From JAFAGX01 sp963759875 (GTDB lineage: Bacteria; Acidobacteriota; Terriglobia; Terriglobales; Acidobacteriaceae), in NCBI GenBank assembly GCA_963759875.1, contig CAVXBB010000017.1, positions 62,001 through 126,000 of the forward strand: 64,000 bases of DNA, read 5' to 3'. Positions 44,984 through 56,944 of the stretch are shown one piece after another. A model generated the notes under the pieces. That model had not been told where the DNA came from. It searched no databases and was given only the letters and a program-made list of their open reading frames with translations. A program made the translations under genes and the position numbers. Within the stretch, counting starts at the first letter, position 1. Each line of letters starts with the position of its first letter.

Positions 44984-46105
44984 ATGGCTGCATCCGCCCC
45001 ATCCCGACTCACCTACATCGACTGGATGCGAGGTCTAGCCTGCCTTCTGATGTTTCAAACGCATTGCTATGACTCGTGGCTGGGCGGCGGCGCGCGAAAA
45101 TCCAAGTTTTTTACGTGGTCGCAATTAGGCGGAACTCTGCCGGCACCGCTATTTCTTTTTCTCGCCGGAATCTCATTTGCGCTGGTGACAGACAGGCTGC
45201 GTCAAAAAGGAATACCGCGGCGCCAGATTGCGCGCACGACATTTCGCCGGGGTGCGGAGATATTCGGTCTCGGATTGCTGTTTCGGTTGCAGGAGTTCCT
45301 GATGGCATGGGGATGGGCCCCGTGGAGCGATCTGTTCCGAGTAGACATTCTCAACACAATTGGTATTTCGATGATGCTGATGGCGGTGTTGTGCTGGATT
45401 GTGCTTGCGGTAGCGGCGGCAACACGCTTGATGGTGGGTATCAGCGCCGGGGCGATCGGGCTGACGCTCGCGCTAATGACTCCGCTGATGTGGACCACCT
45501 GGCGACCCGATTGGCTGCCTTGGCCGATTGAGTCATATATAAACGGAGTTCACAATCTGGGCCAGCCGCAAGCATGGCTTTTCCCAATTTTTCCTTGGAC
45601 CGGGTTTGCTTTCGCGGGCCTGGCAGTTGGATTTTTCCTACTCGGTGACTGGGCGAAGAAGCAGGGAGCGCTTACGTTTGTGCTAGCGGGCGCAAGCGGG
45701 TTGGCGTTGATTTACGGGGCACGCTGGCTGGATCACCGGCCTCGGCAAATTTACGCCGTTTATGATTTTTGGCACACCAGCCCCAATTTCTTTGTGATTC
45801 GAATTGGGCTACTGTTGTTGATTCTCGCAGGGGCGTATTTGTGGTGCCGTTGGGGGCTCGCTGCGTGGGGCTTCAGTCCCCTGGCACAAATCGGTAAAAC
45901 ATCGCTGCTCGTGTATTGGGTGCACATCGAATTTGTTTACGGACGATTCTCCATTTTGGCAAAGCGATCTCAGGATATTGGGACCGCATCGGTCGGCCTG
46001 CTTACGATTTTTCTGGCGATGCTTTTGCTATCCCTGATGCGAACCAAGCTGAAAGGGCGTGGGTGGGAGAAGTTGCTCTGGATGCGCAAGCCGGCAGGTG
46101 CTTGA
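44984..46105 (+). CDS. DUF1624/HGSNAT-like membrane acyltransferase
   Basis: 373 residues, about ten membrane helices. The N-terminus YIDWMRGLACLLMFQTHCYD is the acyltransferase entry motif with a conserved Asp/Arg in helix 1, and FLFLAGISFALV follows as in heparan-alpha-glucosaminide N-acetyltransferase-like proteins. Late SLLVYWVHIEFVYGR is also typical. Transfers an acyl group to an exported or periplasmic sugar in known relatives. Substrate not readable. Single gene. Confidence 0.75.
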   Translation: MAASAPSRLTYIDWMRGLACLLMFQTHCYDSWLGGGARKSKFFTWSQLGGTLPAPLFLFLAGISFALVTDRLRQKGIPRRQIARTTFRRGAEIFGLGLLFRLQEFLMAWGWAPWSDLFRVDILNTIGISMMLMAVLCWIVLAVAAATRLMVGISAGAIGLTLALMTPLMWTTWRPDWLPWPIESYINGVHNLGQPQAWLFPIFPWTGFAFAGLAVGFFLLGDWAKKQGALTFVLAGASGLALIYGARWLDHRPRQIYAVYDFWHTSPNFFVIRIGLLLLILAGAYLWCRWGLAAWGFSPLAQIGKTSLLVYWVHIEFVYGRFSILAKRSQDIGTASVGLLTIFLAMLLLSLMRTKLKGRGWEKLLWMRKPAGA

Positions 46106-46119
46106 GCGGATGATCTCAC

Positions 46120-47118
46120 TTAGAACTTTTGCAGGAAGTTGATAATTTGCTGTTCCGCCCAGCGGCCATCATTACTATTGCCATCAGGATTGGCCAGGAA
46201 AGAGCAGTGGCCGCCATCCGCGGTCTCGATGAAAGTTATGTTGCGATTGGAAAGGATTTTTTGCCGTGTATCCGACGTGATGCGGATGAACGGATCGTTT
46301 GCGGCGTGAAGAATTAATGTTGGCACGGCGATCCGGTCTACGACATTGGCGGCGGCGGCTCGCGCATAGTAATCCGCGGCTCCGGCAAACCCGCTGTAGT
46401 AAGCCGTAATTTTGTCGTCGAAATCGCGCAAAGTCCTGATTCCTCGCAGGCGAGTGGTATCGAACCTGGCCGGAAACAGCCGCGCTTTCGTCAGAAAGCG
46501 TTGACGAAGCTTCCAGATGAAATACAGTTCATAAACCCAGTTTTGGGGCAGGTGCAGGGCGTCGGCTGATGCGGCTAAATCGAGGGATGGGCAAGCGGCA
46601 GCTACGGCTACGAATTGCCGCGGACTGTCATTGTCGTTGCCCCATTCGCCAGCCGTTTTCAGGACGAGATTGCCGCCCATCGAGAATCCCACGAGAGCGA
46701 AGCGGCGTATACCGTCACGGTTGATGACACTTTGAGCGACTGCGGCGACGTCCTGCGAACGCCCCGAATGGTACAGAGTGGGAGCGAGGCCGTCAGTTCC
46801 TCCGCAATTGCGCTGGTTCATGCGGATGACGTTCATGCGCGCAGCCAGGCCCTTTGCAGACAGGCCTAACATGTATTGAGAATCGCTGGAGCCTTCAAGA
46901 CCGTGGACAATTATCGCGGTGAGTGCGTTCTGTCGATCCGGCTGCCAATGGCAATGGCACAGAACGCAGACGCCGGGCTCGACTTCGATGTAGCGTTCTT
47001 CCGGAGCGGGCAGATCGATTCGGCGAGGAAGGAAGAAGCTGGCAAGGGTTTGCGCGTGACCACCGCGAAATACGCGGTGTGGGATGAATGGTGGCGAGTC
47101 GCTCGCTGAAGTGCCCAC
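46120..47118 (-). CDS. YheT-family alpha/beta hydrolase
   Basis: 332 residues. IIVHGLEGSSDSQYM forms the oxyanion region, VGFSMGGNLVLKTAGEWGND is the nucleophile elbow, and a late NDPFIRI Asp and GGHCSF His complete the triad. PHRVFRGGHAQTLASFFLPR is the YheT signature. An intracellular esterase of unknown substrate. Convergent with the acyltransferase gene, 14 bases apart. Confidence 0.9.
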   Translation of the reverse strand: MGTSASDSPPFIPHRVFRGGHAQTLASFFLPRRIDLPAPEERYIEVEPGVCVLCHCHWQPDRQNALTAIIVHGLEGSSDSQYMLGLSAKGLAARMNVIRMNQRNCGGTDGLAPTLYHSGRSQDVAAVAQSVINRDGIRRFALVGFSMGGNLVLKTAGEWGNDNDSPRQFVAVAAACPSLDLAASADALHLPQNWVYELYFIWKLRQRFLTKARLFPARFDTTRLRGIRTLRDFDDKITAYYSGFAGAADYYARAAAANVVDRIAVPTLILHAANDPFIRITSDTRQKILSNRNITFIETADGGHCSFLANPDGNSNDGRWAEQQIINFLQKF

Positions 47119-47147
47119 ACATAGATTTTAAACAGTCGGAGCGGGAA

Positions 47148-47720
47148 CTAGGTATGAGCGCGCGCGATCTGCTTGATTGCGTTCTCGACCAAACGCAGCG
47201 CAATTGCCCAGCGCTGTTGCGCTTGCTGCTCGTCATAACCGTACCCGAAGAGATAAAAAGTTATGAAGAAGCCGTCGCGAATTTCGGCGTCGAGGTGGTA
47301 ATAGCAGCGGCGGATGAGGAACTCGGCCGCGGCGGGAATTTCAGGAGCCTTCTTGAGGAGTTGCACCAGATTTTTGGCGAATTGCTCGGATTGGGAAAAA
47401 GAAAAATGGAAGGCGTCGGCAGAAAACAAAATATCCACATAGGAACAAAATTTATGGGTCGAGCCGAAGATATCTTCTTCAGGATTCATTTCCGTGCTGG
47501 ACCAGACGTCGCACTTGGCAGTTTCCAGCGGGGTTGTTGGCGAGTTCAAAGCAGCGAGAAAGTCGCCCAATTCCGGCACGCGAACAGCTTCTTCGATGCG
47601 AGATAGATACTCCGCATGGCGCTTCAGATCGTGATATCTTGGGCCATTGTCAGCGCCGGTCCAAGGCATCTCGAGCGTCTCATCGTCGGCTCCTAATTCG
47701 ACCGCAAAATCAGCTTCCAT
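47148..47720 (-). CDS. Hypothetical protein, unknown family
   Basis: 190 residues, soluble, no recognised domain. The middle CSYVDILFSADAFHFSFSQS is aromatic-rich, and AAEFLIRRCYYHLDAEIRDG with FGYGYDEQQAQQRWAIALR suggests a helical bundle. Acidic N-terminus. It lies 30 bases upstream of the YheT-type gene on the same strand and may be cotranscribed. No function proposed. Confidence 0.55.
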   Translation of the reverse strand: MEADFAVELGADDETLEMPWTGADNGPRYHDLKRHAEYLSRIEEAVRVPELGDFLAALNSPTTPLETAKCDVWSSTEMNPEEDIFGSTHKFCSYVDILFSADAFHFSFSQSEQFAKNLVQLLKKAPEIPAAAEFLIRRCYYHLDAEIRDGFFITFYLFGYGYDEQQAQQRWAIALRLVENAIKQIARAHT

Positions 47721-47767
47721 ATCCAGGCGTAAATCTTATCAAGGCATGGACCTGCTACAGCACGCGA

Positions 47768-48380
47768 ATGAATAGAGCGATCAACGCCTTCACTCCGGCT
47801 GAGCTACGAAAGTTGCGCAGCCTCAAAGATCCGTATGGCATTCAACGATTGCTGGATGATATGCCTTATCATCTGGCAGACACGGCGTGGTCACCGCGCC
47901 GGGTTTTGCGAGAAGGAACATCCCATTGTTTTGAGGGTGCGACGTTCGCTGCGGCCGCCTTGCGGGTGAATGGATATCCTGCGCTGGTGTTCGATCTCGA
48001 AGCTGAGCACGACACGGACCACGTGGTTGCTATTTACCGGGTACGCGGCCATTGGGGGGCGATCGCCGAAATCGAATTACACGGGATGCCGCTATCGCGA
48101 ACCGGTGTACCGATCATTGCGCGAGTTGGCAATGAGTTATTTTGAGGTTTATTTCAATCTGCGTCGCGAGCGTTCGCTCCGTACTTTCTCGCGGCCAGTG
48201 AATCTCGCACGTTTTGATGATCGCGAGTGGATGACTACCGAGAAGGATCTGTGGTTCGTCGCGGAATATCTGTTCACCATACGTCATTTTCCGCTGCTGA
48301 CGACGGCGATGATCAAAGACCTGCATCGTCTGGATGGCCGCTCATTCCGGGCCGGGTGCGTGGACCGAGCAGAGAAGTAG
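47768..48380 (+). CDS. Transglutaminase-like hypothetical protein, frameshifted
   Basis: The first frame gives SHCFEGATFAAAALRVNGYP with Cys, and FDLEAEHDTDHVVAIYRVRG with His/Asp, arranged like a transglutaminase core. Near 48071 one extra base breaks the frame; without it the protein reads GAIAKSNYTGCRYREPVYRS and continues ELAMSYFEVYFNLRRERSLR to 48380. About 204 residues joined. Similar proteins are hypothetical. It diverges from the gene at 47148 by 47 bases. Confidence 0.65.
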
Positions 48381-48409
48381 AATCCCCCCACTCAGTTTTC
48401 TATTTGCCT

Positions 48410-50320
48410 TTAGTCCCCGAGAACAGGCAGCGCGATGTGTGATGGTGCGGTTGAGCTGAAATAAACCCGTTGGGTCGCCTTCACATAATCTTTTTCACGA
48501 GCTTGATAAATATTGGGAACGAACATCTGGGGATTGCGGTCGATCAGGGGGAACCATGTGCTCTGCACCTGGACCATAATGCGATGGCCTTTCAAAAAGA
48601 CATGATCGTGGCTGCGCAGAGGAATCTTGAACTCGGTGACTTGATTGGCGGTCAGCGGCTCCGGACGTTCGAAGCTTTTGTTGAAACGCCCACGCACCAC
48701 TTCGGCGGCAATCATCAACTCATAGCCATTCAGGCTTTTGGCATATTGGCCGGGCGCGGGTCCGGTGTCTTTGTCCTCGTCTTCTTCATGATCTGTTGGC
48801 TTCACGTCGTAGTTCTCCGGGTAAACATCGATCAGTTTAACAACCCAGTCGCTATCGGTTCCGGAAGTGGAGGCGAATAAGTCTGCGCTGAACTCGCCTG
48901 CGGCCCTAAGATCATGATCAAGTGGCGCACTCTCAAATGTGAGCACGTCGGGCCGATGCTGCACGAAGCGCTGATCCTGCACCTCCCATTGCGGCCAATC
49001 GCCGCCGGGGTAGGTCGGCGAAATGGGGCGCTTGCGGTAAGGCACAGGATTGGCCGGGTCGGAGACATATTCTGCGTACTCTGCGCTGCTCTTTGTTGGC
49101 TCGAAAGCGAGAGCACCATGACGTTCTAAATAAATGTTGGTTGAGTGCCCGTTCGCGGGCGGCCAGGAGTTGTAGGTTCTCCACTGATTCGACCCAGTCT
49201 CAAAAGTCTGGACTGTCCACGCGGGCCGCTGCCCGGATCCATGCAGCCAATACCGGAACCACGGTGCTTCGACGTTTTCGCGGTATTCAGCAGAGGTGTT
49301 GTGTCCACCAAAGGTGACTTCGCCCAGCTTCGATCCATCCTTGCGACGCCAACCGCCGTGGTTCCAGGGACCAGCAACCATGTAGTCGTTGTGGTTGGGA
49401 TCGTGCTGGGCAAGCTTGGCGTAGATTTTCCACGGACCTTGAGGATCTTCCTGGTCCCACCAGCCAGCGACGTTCAGAATGGGAACCGAGTCTTGGCCAT
49501 AGGAGTTCACGAAAGCTTCTTTTTTCCAAAAAGCGTCGTAATTCGGATGCTCGATGAACTTGTTCCACATGCCAATTTGACCGTGCAGGTATTTCAAATT
49601 TGCGTTGGAGAGCAAACCAAGATTCAGATACCACTGGTAGGTGTCGTAGGTATCAAAATTGAAGTGGGTATTTTCGGCCTTACTGGCCTCCTCCAGAACC
49701 GAATATTCAAAACCGTAGCTCAATCGAAATGCGCCATAGCGATGGAAATCATCGTTCATCCACTGGTCGGCGGGCGAAGCCTGCTCAGAGATGGCCTTCA
49801 GGGCCGGATGTGGCTCAAGCAGGGCCAGCGCAGATGTCAGGCCGCTGTATGAAACGCCGAATATGCCTACCTTGCCGTTATTGTTTGGGACGTTCTTTAC
49901 CAGCCAGTCAATGGTGTCGTAGGCGTCGCTGGATTCGCTGGTTGCTTTGGGCTCGCTTTTTTCGGGAGGAGTGGTGGAAATCCGGAATGTTCCCTCGGAC
50001 TTAAAACGTCCGCGCAGATTCTGGTAAACAAAAACGTATCCATCCGCGATGAGAGCCTGAAGGCCAGCTGACTTCTCGAGTTCTTCTGATTTTTCCGGCA
50101 CGCCATAGGGAGTGCGCAAGAGCAGAATGGGGAGGGGTTCGTGCTGATCAGCCGGGCTGAAGATCGCGGTTTGCAGGCGGATTCCATCGCGCATCGGCAC
50201 CATGACTTCTTTGTGATTGAATTTGGGCGCGGCAGGAGTGGGCTGGGTTTGGCGTGCAGCGACAAAAATGCATAGGATTGCCATTAGTAGAAACAGCAAG
50301 GCTGCGCGATTGCGCTTCAT
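48410..50320 (-). CDS. Exported CocE/NonD-type hydrolase (X-Pro dipeptidyl-peptidase S15 family)
   Basis: 636 residues with signal peptide (to about residue 22). KVGIFGVSYSGLTSALALLE is the serine elbow, GPWNHGGW the histidine segment, and the C-terminal jelly-roll with RGHRIMVQVQSTWFPLIDRN is the family's galactose-binding-like domain. Members hydrolyse acyl esters, amides or X-Pro peptides. Substrate not decidable. Single gene, divergent from the E1 gene. Confidence 0.9.
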   Translation of the reverse strand: MKRNRAALLFLLMAILCIFVAARQTQPTPAAPKFNHKEVMVPMRDGIRLQTAIFSPADQHEPLPILLLRTPYGVPEKSEELEKSAGLQALIADGYVFVYQNLRGRFKSEGTFRISTTPPEKSEPKATSESSDAYDTIDWLVKNVPNNNGKVGIFGVSYSGLTSALALLEPHPALKAISEQASPADQWMNDDFHRYGAFRLSYGFEYSVLEEASKAENTHFNFDTYDTYQWYLNLGLLSNANLKYLHGQIGMWNKFIEHPNYDAFWKKEAFVNSYGQDSVPILNVAGWWDQEDPQGPWKIYAKLAQHDPNHNDYMVAGPWNHGGWRRKDGSKLGEVTFGGHNTSAEYRENVEAPWFRYWLHGSGQRPAWTVQTFETGSNQWRTYNSWPPANGHSTNIYLERHGALAFEPTKSSAEYAEYVSDPANPVPYRKRPISPTYPGGDWPQWEVQDQRFVQHRPDVLTFESAPLDHDLRAAGEFSADLFASTSGTDSDWVVKLIDVYPENYDVKPTDHEEDEDKDTGPAPGQYAKSLNGYELMIAAEVVRGRFNKSFERPEPLTANQVTEFKIPLRSHDHVFLKGHRIMVQVQSTWFPLIDRNPQMFVPNIYQAREKDYVKATQRVYFSSTAPSHIALPVLGD

Positions 50321-50516
50321 TATTCCTCCGGTTGGAAAATGAGCGCGATTATAGCTGCCCCAAGTGGCTGCTTCAATGTGGATGTGCGTGCGCCGGCAGC
50401 TCTGGTGAGGGCAGTTCCTGCTTCAGCGGGCAGTGTTGCTGCTGATTACCGCAGGTTATTCCAAGTGCGGAACGAAGATTTACAATAGAAGATCGTTGGG
50501 CGAATAAGGGTAGAGG

Positions 50517-52723
<2,207 letters not shown>

Positions 52724-52757
52724 CAAGCTTGTGAGTTTTTAACTTCGGGTTCTGGCG

Positions 52758-53963
52758 CTAGTTCGACGTTGCCACAGGCTTGACGTTGGCATCAGCTGCG
52801 GGCAGTGGGCGTGCGACGAAGAAGTTGTGATCATAGAGATTGCGATACATTTCTCCCGCAATCTCGGCAGCCCTGGGACCATAGGTGGGCCGGCCGCCTT
52901 CAAGAAAAATGACGACCACGATTCGACCGACGTCAGTATTGGCGTAGGAGGCGAACCATCCGAAACGAGTTCCTGCGTGGGAGCAGGTTCCGGTCTTGCC
53001 GAGAATTTCTTCCTCGTTGAAATTGACGCGCAGATGACGGGCGGTGCCGTAGGTGACGGCTCCAGCCATCCCATCAGAAATCTCGGGGATTAGAGGAGCA
53101 ATATCCAAGCGCCGTTTTACGTGTGGCTCGAAATCAGCAAGCTCTTCGGGCGTGGTGGGATGCTGCAAGTAATAAAGCGTGCCGCCATTGGCAATCGCGG
53201 AAACCAATGCGCCCAGTTGAAGCGGCGTCATGGAAATGCCTTCGCCGAACGAGCACATCTTGCCTACGCCGCCAAGCTTCGGGGGAATTTCCTGATCAGG
53301 ATAGGTTCCGAGTTGCTCGCCGGGAATGTTGTAACCCGCCAACTCGCCGAGCCCGTACTGGTGCGCGTAGTAGGCGACCTTCTCGAACCCTAATTCACGG
53401 CCCAGCGTTTCAAAATAGGCGTTGTTGGAGTGGGCCAGCGCCATGGTCAGGTTCATGCGATAACGGCCGCCGAGGCGAACTTCGGTTTCCTTGGTGATGA
53501 TGCCTTCACTCAGAGCCGCGAGTGCGACAGAAAGCTTGATGGTGGAGCAAGGCTGAGCGCCGCTGGACAACGCGAGCTTCTGATTCACCATGGCGAGAAC
53601 GCGGCCGCTGGTAGGCTCGATCGCAACCAGTGTGCCATTCATGTTACCGAGTGCATCGAGCGCGGCGCGGCGAACGGTCGGATCTTCGCCCGCGGTGACA
53701 TCGCCATCGGCAATATCCTGGGCATAGGAACTGGTATGGAAGCGCTCGTAATAGTGATGGCGGTGGCGCGAGCGGGTTGCGACGCGCGTACGCACCAATC
53801 GATGCATGTGTCGCCGGGCTTGCTGACTCTCACTGACCTGATGGGACCTTTTGCGGCGCGTTAGCGAACGGGTGTTGACCGTGGCGGCGATCGAAAATTG
53901 ACAGGTTAGAAGGATTGAAACTAGGACAACGGCGCAGCGCAACAAGGATTTTCCCTGAGTCAC
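52758..53963 (-). CDS. Penicillin-binding protein transpeptidase, class B-like but short
   Basis: 401 residues. Signal-type N-terminus, a basic Arg/His-rich region at 35-72, then a transpeptidase domain: S140-T-I-K143 nucleophile motif, S179-N-N, and KTG in ILGKTGTCSHAG. It lacks the dimerisation domain of full class B enzymes. It probably acts on peptidoglycan in the periplasm. Located just downstream of ftsZ on the same strand but 440 bases away, so not clearly in the division operon. Confidence 0.88.
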   Translation of the reverse strand: MTQGKSLLRCAVVLVSILLTCQFSIAATVNTRSLTRRKRSHQVSESQQARRHMHRLVRTRVATRSRHRHHYYERFHTSSYAQDIADGDVTAGEDPTVRRAALDALGNMNGTLVAIEPTSGRVLAMVNQKLALSSGAQPCSTIKLSVALAALSEGIITKETEVRLGGRYRMNLTMALAHSNNAYFETLGRELGFEKVAYYAHQYGLGELAGYNIPGEQLGTYPDQEIPPKLGGVGKMCSFGEGISMTPLQLGALVSAIANGGTLYYLQHPTTPEELADFEPHVKRRLDIAPLIPEISDGMAGAVTYGTARHLRVNFNEEEILGKTGTCSHAGTRFGWFASYANTDVGRIVVVIFLEGGRPTYGPRAAEIAGEMYRNLYDHNFFVARPLPAADANVKPVATSN

Positions 53964-54405
53964 TTCCCTACACCCATCCCCGGAATTTCACCACGTCGCA
54001 AGCACCATGGCAGATGATCACTAGCATTGTCATCGGCCTTTGTTGCTGCTGATCTGATGTTATGAAACTTGTCTGCGGTTCGCAATGGAAAAGTACGACT
54101 CGGAGAAGCTGGTCTCTAGTTCGTTAACTACTTATTTACAAAAGACTTGTGACGGTTCCGCGGCAGTCATCCACCTTTGGTAACTTCGGTATCGTTACTA
54201 GGCAGGTACCGGATAGTACCGCGGATTCGGGACGAAAAGAGGAGCAGGCGGGAAACCTGCTCCGTTGGAATTTCAGAAGTTCAACCACTCTAGTTGCGCC
54301 CTTGAACTTCGCATAGCGCCGCTCGAGATCCCTGACTCGGCTGAAGTACGCCGAGTTTCGGAATGACCTCGTAATCGCGTGGACGAGTTAGATAAGTAGA
54401 CCCTC
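53964..54405 (-). other. Gap between ftsZ and the transpeptidase gene
   Basis: 442 bases. It holds the ftsZ terminator hairpin (54235-54263) and presumably the promoter of the transpeptidase gene. No coding frame supported. Confidence 0.45.
54235..54263 (-). terminator. Rho-independent-type terminator after ftsZ
   Basis: GGAGCAGG (54241-54248) pairs with CCTGCTCC (54256-54263), loop of seven; on the minus strand TCTTTT follows. About 145 bases past the ftsZ stop. Confidence 0.65.
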
Positions 54406-55615
54406 CTAGTTACGTTTGCGCAGAAATGCCGGCACGTCGAGATCGGCTTGCTCGAAATTGGCGATCATCGCCGTGCGCATTGCATCCAGTCCCTCGGGAG
54501 CTGCGCTAACCGGCTGCGTGGCTGCGCTCTCCATCACCATCGGTGGCGGAGGTGGCGGCAATGGGTCGACTTCGGACTCGCTTTCGACGAAGTCCTGGTC
54601 GCGATCGCGAAGTGAACGTGGTTTGCGCCTCGAAGTGGCGCCGGCGGATATCCGAATCTTTGAATCCGGTGGCGATCACGGTGATCTTCACCGAGTCTTC
54701 ATCTTCTCGTCCAGAACGGCGCCGAAGATGATGTTGGCGTCTTCGTGCGCCGCGCTCTGGATAATGGTGCAGGCCTCCTGCACTTCGGCGAGCTTGAGCG
54801 AAGTCGAGCCGGTGATGTTGATCAGAATGCCGCGCGCGCCGTCGATGGCTCCGGCTTCGAGCAGCGGCGAAGCGATCGCCTTTTGTGCGGCTTCGGTGGC
54901 TGCGGCGCTCGCCGTTGGCGGTGGCCGTGCCCATCACGGCATAGCCCATGCCGGCCATGATGGCTTTCACGTCGGCAAAATCGCGGTTGATGATGCCGGG
55001 AATGGTGATGATGTCGGAGATGCCCTGCACGCCTTGCCGAAGGATGTCGTCGGCGACGCGGAAGGACTCGAAGAAGCCAGCGTCCTGGGCCACCGCCAGC
55101 AACTTTTCGTTGGGAATGACGATGGTGGTGTCGACCGACTCCATCAGCTCCGAGATGCCGCGCTCGGCCTGCTGCATGCGGCGTTTGCCTTCAAACGCAA
55201 AAGGCTTGGTGACCACGGCGACCGTAAGCGCGCCCATTTCGCTGGCCAGCGAGGCGATGATCGGCGCGGCGCCGGTGCCCGTGCCGCCGCCAAGTCCCGC
55301 GGTGACGAAAACCATGTCAGCGCCTTCGAGGGCTTCGATGATTTTGTCGGAATCTTCCAGCGCAGCTTTGCGGCCAATTTCGGGATTGGCACCTGCGCCC
55401 AGACCATTGGTCAGCTTGACGCCCAGCTGAATCTTCATGGGGGCACGCGACATGCGCAGCGCTTGCAGGTCGGTGTTAGCGACGATGAATTCGATGCCTT
55501 CCATGCCGGCATCGATCATGCGGTTCACGGCGTTGCTGCCGCCTCCGCCCACACCGATGACTTTGATCTTGGCGTCGTTGCGGGCTTCTTCGTTGAAGCT
55601 GATGCGAATGTCCAT
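54406..55615 (-). CDS. ftsZ: Cell division protein FtsZ, frameshifted
   Basis: Tubulin-like GTPase that forms the Z ring. KVIGVGGGGSNAVNRMID, GLGGGTGTGAAPIIA (the GTP loop) and NRDFADVKAIMAGMGYAVMG are intact to about residue 235. Between about 54910 and 54700 the conserved sequence AAQKAIASPLLEAGAIDGAR then GSTSLKLAEVQEACTIIQSA is in another frame. It returns for SVKITVIATGF and shifts again near 54640. The true C-terminus LDVPAFLRKRN ends at 54406. At least three single-base indels in a gene that must be functional suggest sequence error. Last gene of the division cluster. Confidence 0.92.
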
Positions 55616-55715
55616 TTTCTTTTTTCATGTCGGATCACCGTCAGTTCGTCAGATTTAGCTGTCAGCACTTAGCTTTCAGCTAAACCCTGATTGCTCGGCA
55701 AGCCGCCGTGCACTA

Positions 55716-56942
55716 CTAAGCACCTTTCTTTGCGAACAAATGCCCTTCAACCTTGAACTCCAGCGCGTGCTCCTGCAAGCCGCGCGCCATGGCGTGAGCG
55801 ATGGCCGTAAAACACCATGCCCAGCACCGTCGCAAATTCCGGCTCCGCCAGCTCGACGGCATCTTCGCCAGCGGCGTCGGCCAGGACAGGCGAAGCGGCG
55901 GCGCAACACGGATTCGGCCACATCGAGAATTCCGGCCAACCGCGACGCGCCGCCGCTGAGCACGAATCCGCCAAGGCAAATGTCGAACATGCCGCTGTGG
56001 CGCAGGTTGTCGCGCAGCATTTCGAAAAGTTCGCGGGCGCGCGGCTCAAGAATTTCGCCGACCATGCGCTGCGAAATCATGCGCGAGGGCCGGTCGCCCA
56101 CCGACGGCACTTCGACTTCGTTGCCCTCCGGAATGAGCGTGACGACCGCGTTGCCGTAAGTTCTTCTTGATTTTTTCCGCATCGGCGAGCGGCGTGCACA
56201 GGCCAACGGAAAGATCGCTGGTAAAGTGGTCGCCGCCAAGCGGAATGACCGCGGTGTGCGTCGACGGCGCCTTCCTGAAAAACGATCAGGCTGGTGGAAC
56301 CCGCGCCCAGATCCACGAGGCAGACGCCGAGTTCGCGCTCGTCATTGCGCAGGACAGAATCTGCACAGGCGAGCGGCTCGAAAACCGTGTCGTCCACGTG
56401 AACGCCGGCGCGATTCACCGCCGTGATGACGTTCTGCGTGGCGCTGCTGCGGCGGTCACCATGTGCACGCGAACTTCAAGCCGCATGGCCATCATGCCCA
56501 GAGGGATCATGCACGCCGCTTTGATTGTCCAGAATGAATTCCTGCGGCAGCAGGTGGAGAATTTCGCGATCTGCGGGCAAGGGAATGGCCCGCGCCTTAT
56601 CCACTGCGGAGCGGATTTCGTCGCGGGCAATTTCGCGGGCCCGCGTGCCAAAGCTGAGGCCGCCATGGCTATTCACGCCGCGCACGTGCGCTCCAGCCAC
56701 TCCCAGCAGGGCGTGCTCGATGGGAGCTCCGGCTGATGTCTTCGGCTTGCTCGACAGCTTTTTGGATGGATGCTGATGGCTTTTTCCAGATCAACGATGA
56801 TTCCCTTGCGCGAGCCGCGCGATTCTGTCAGTCCGTGGCCACGGTAACGCAATCCGTTATCGTTGATTTCAGCCACGAGCACGCACGTTTTCGCGCTCCC
56901 TACGTCGATTGCGGTGATGAAACGCCGGTACTGATTGCCCAT
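55716..56942 (-). CDS. ftsA: Cell division protein FtsA, several frameshifts
   Basis: Actin-like membrane tether for FtsZ. Sense fragments, in order, are FITAIDVGSAKTCVLVAEIN from 56942, GVAGAHVRGVNSHGGLSFGT near 56700, GMMAMRLEVRVHMVTAAA near 56490, ERELGVCLVDLGAGSTSLIV near 56340, LIPEGNEVEVPSVGDRPSRM near 56130, and EGHLFAKKGA at the end. They lie in different frames, so at least five single-base indels are needed. Joined, about 408 residues, the normal length. ftsQ ends two bases before it. Confidence 0.9.
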
Positions 56943-56944
56943 CC

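Noticed and set aside
54416..55672. 418-codon open frame antisense to ftsZ
   Set aside because: Opposite strand reads conserved FtsZ; composition is Ala/Ser/Arg-rich as expected for antisense of high-GC coding DNA.
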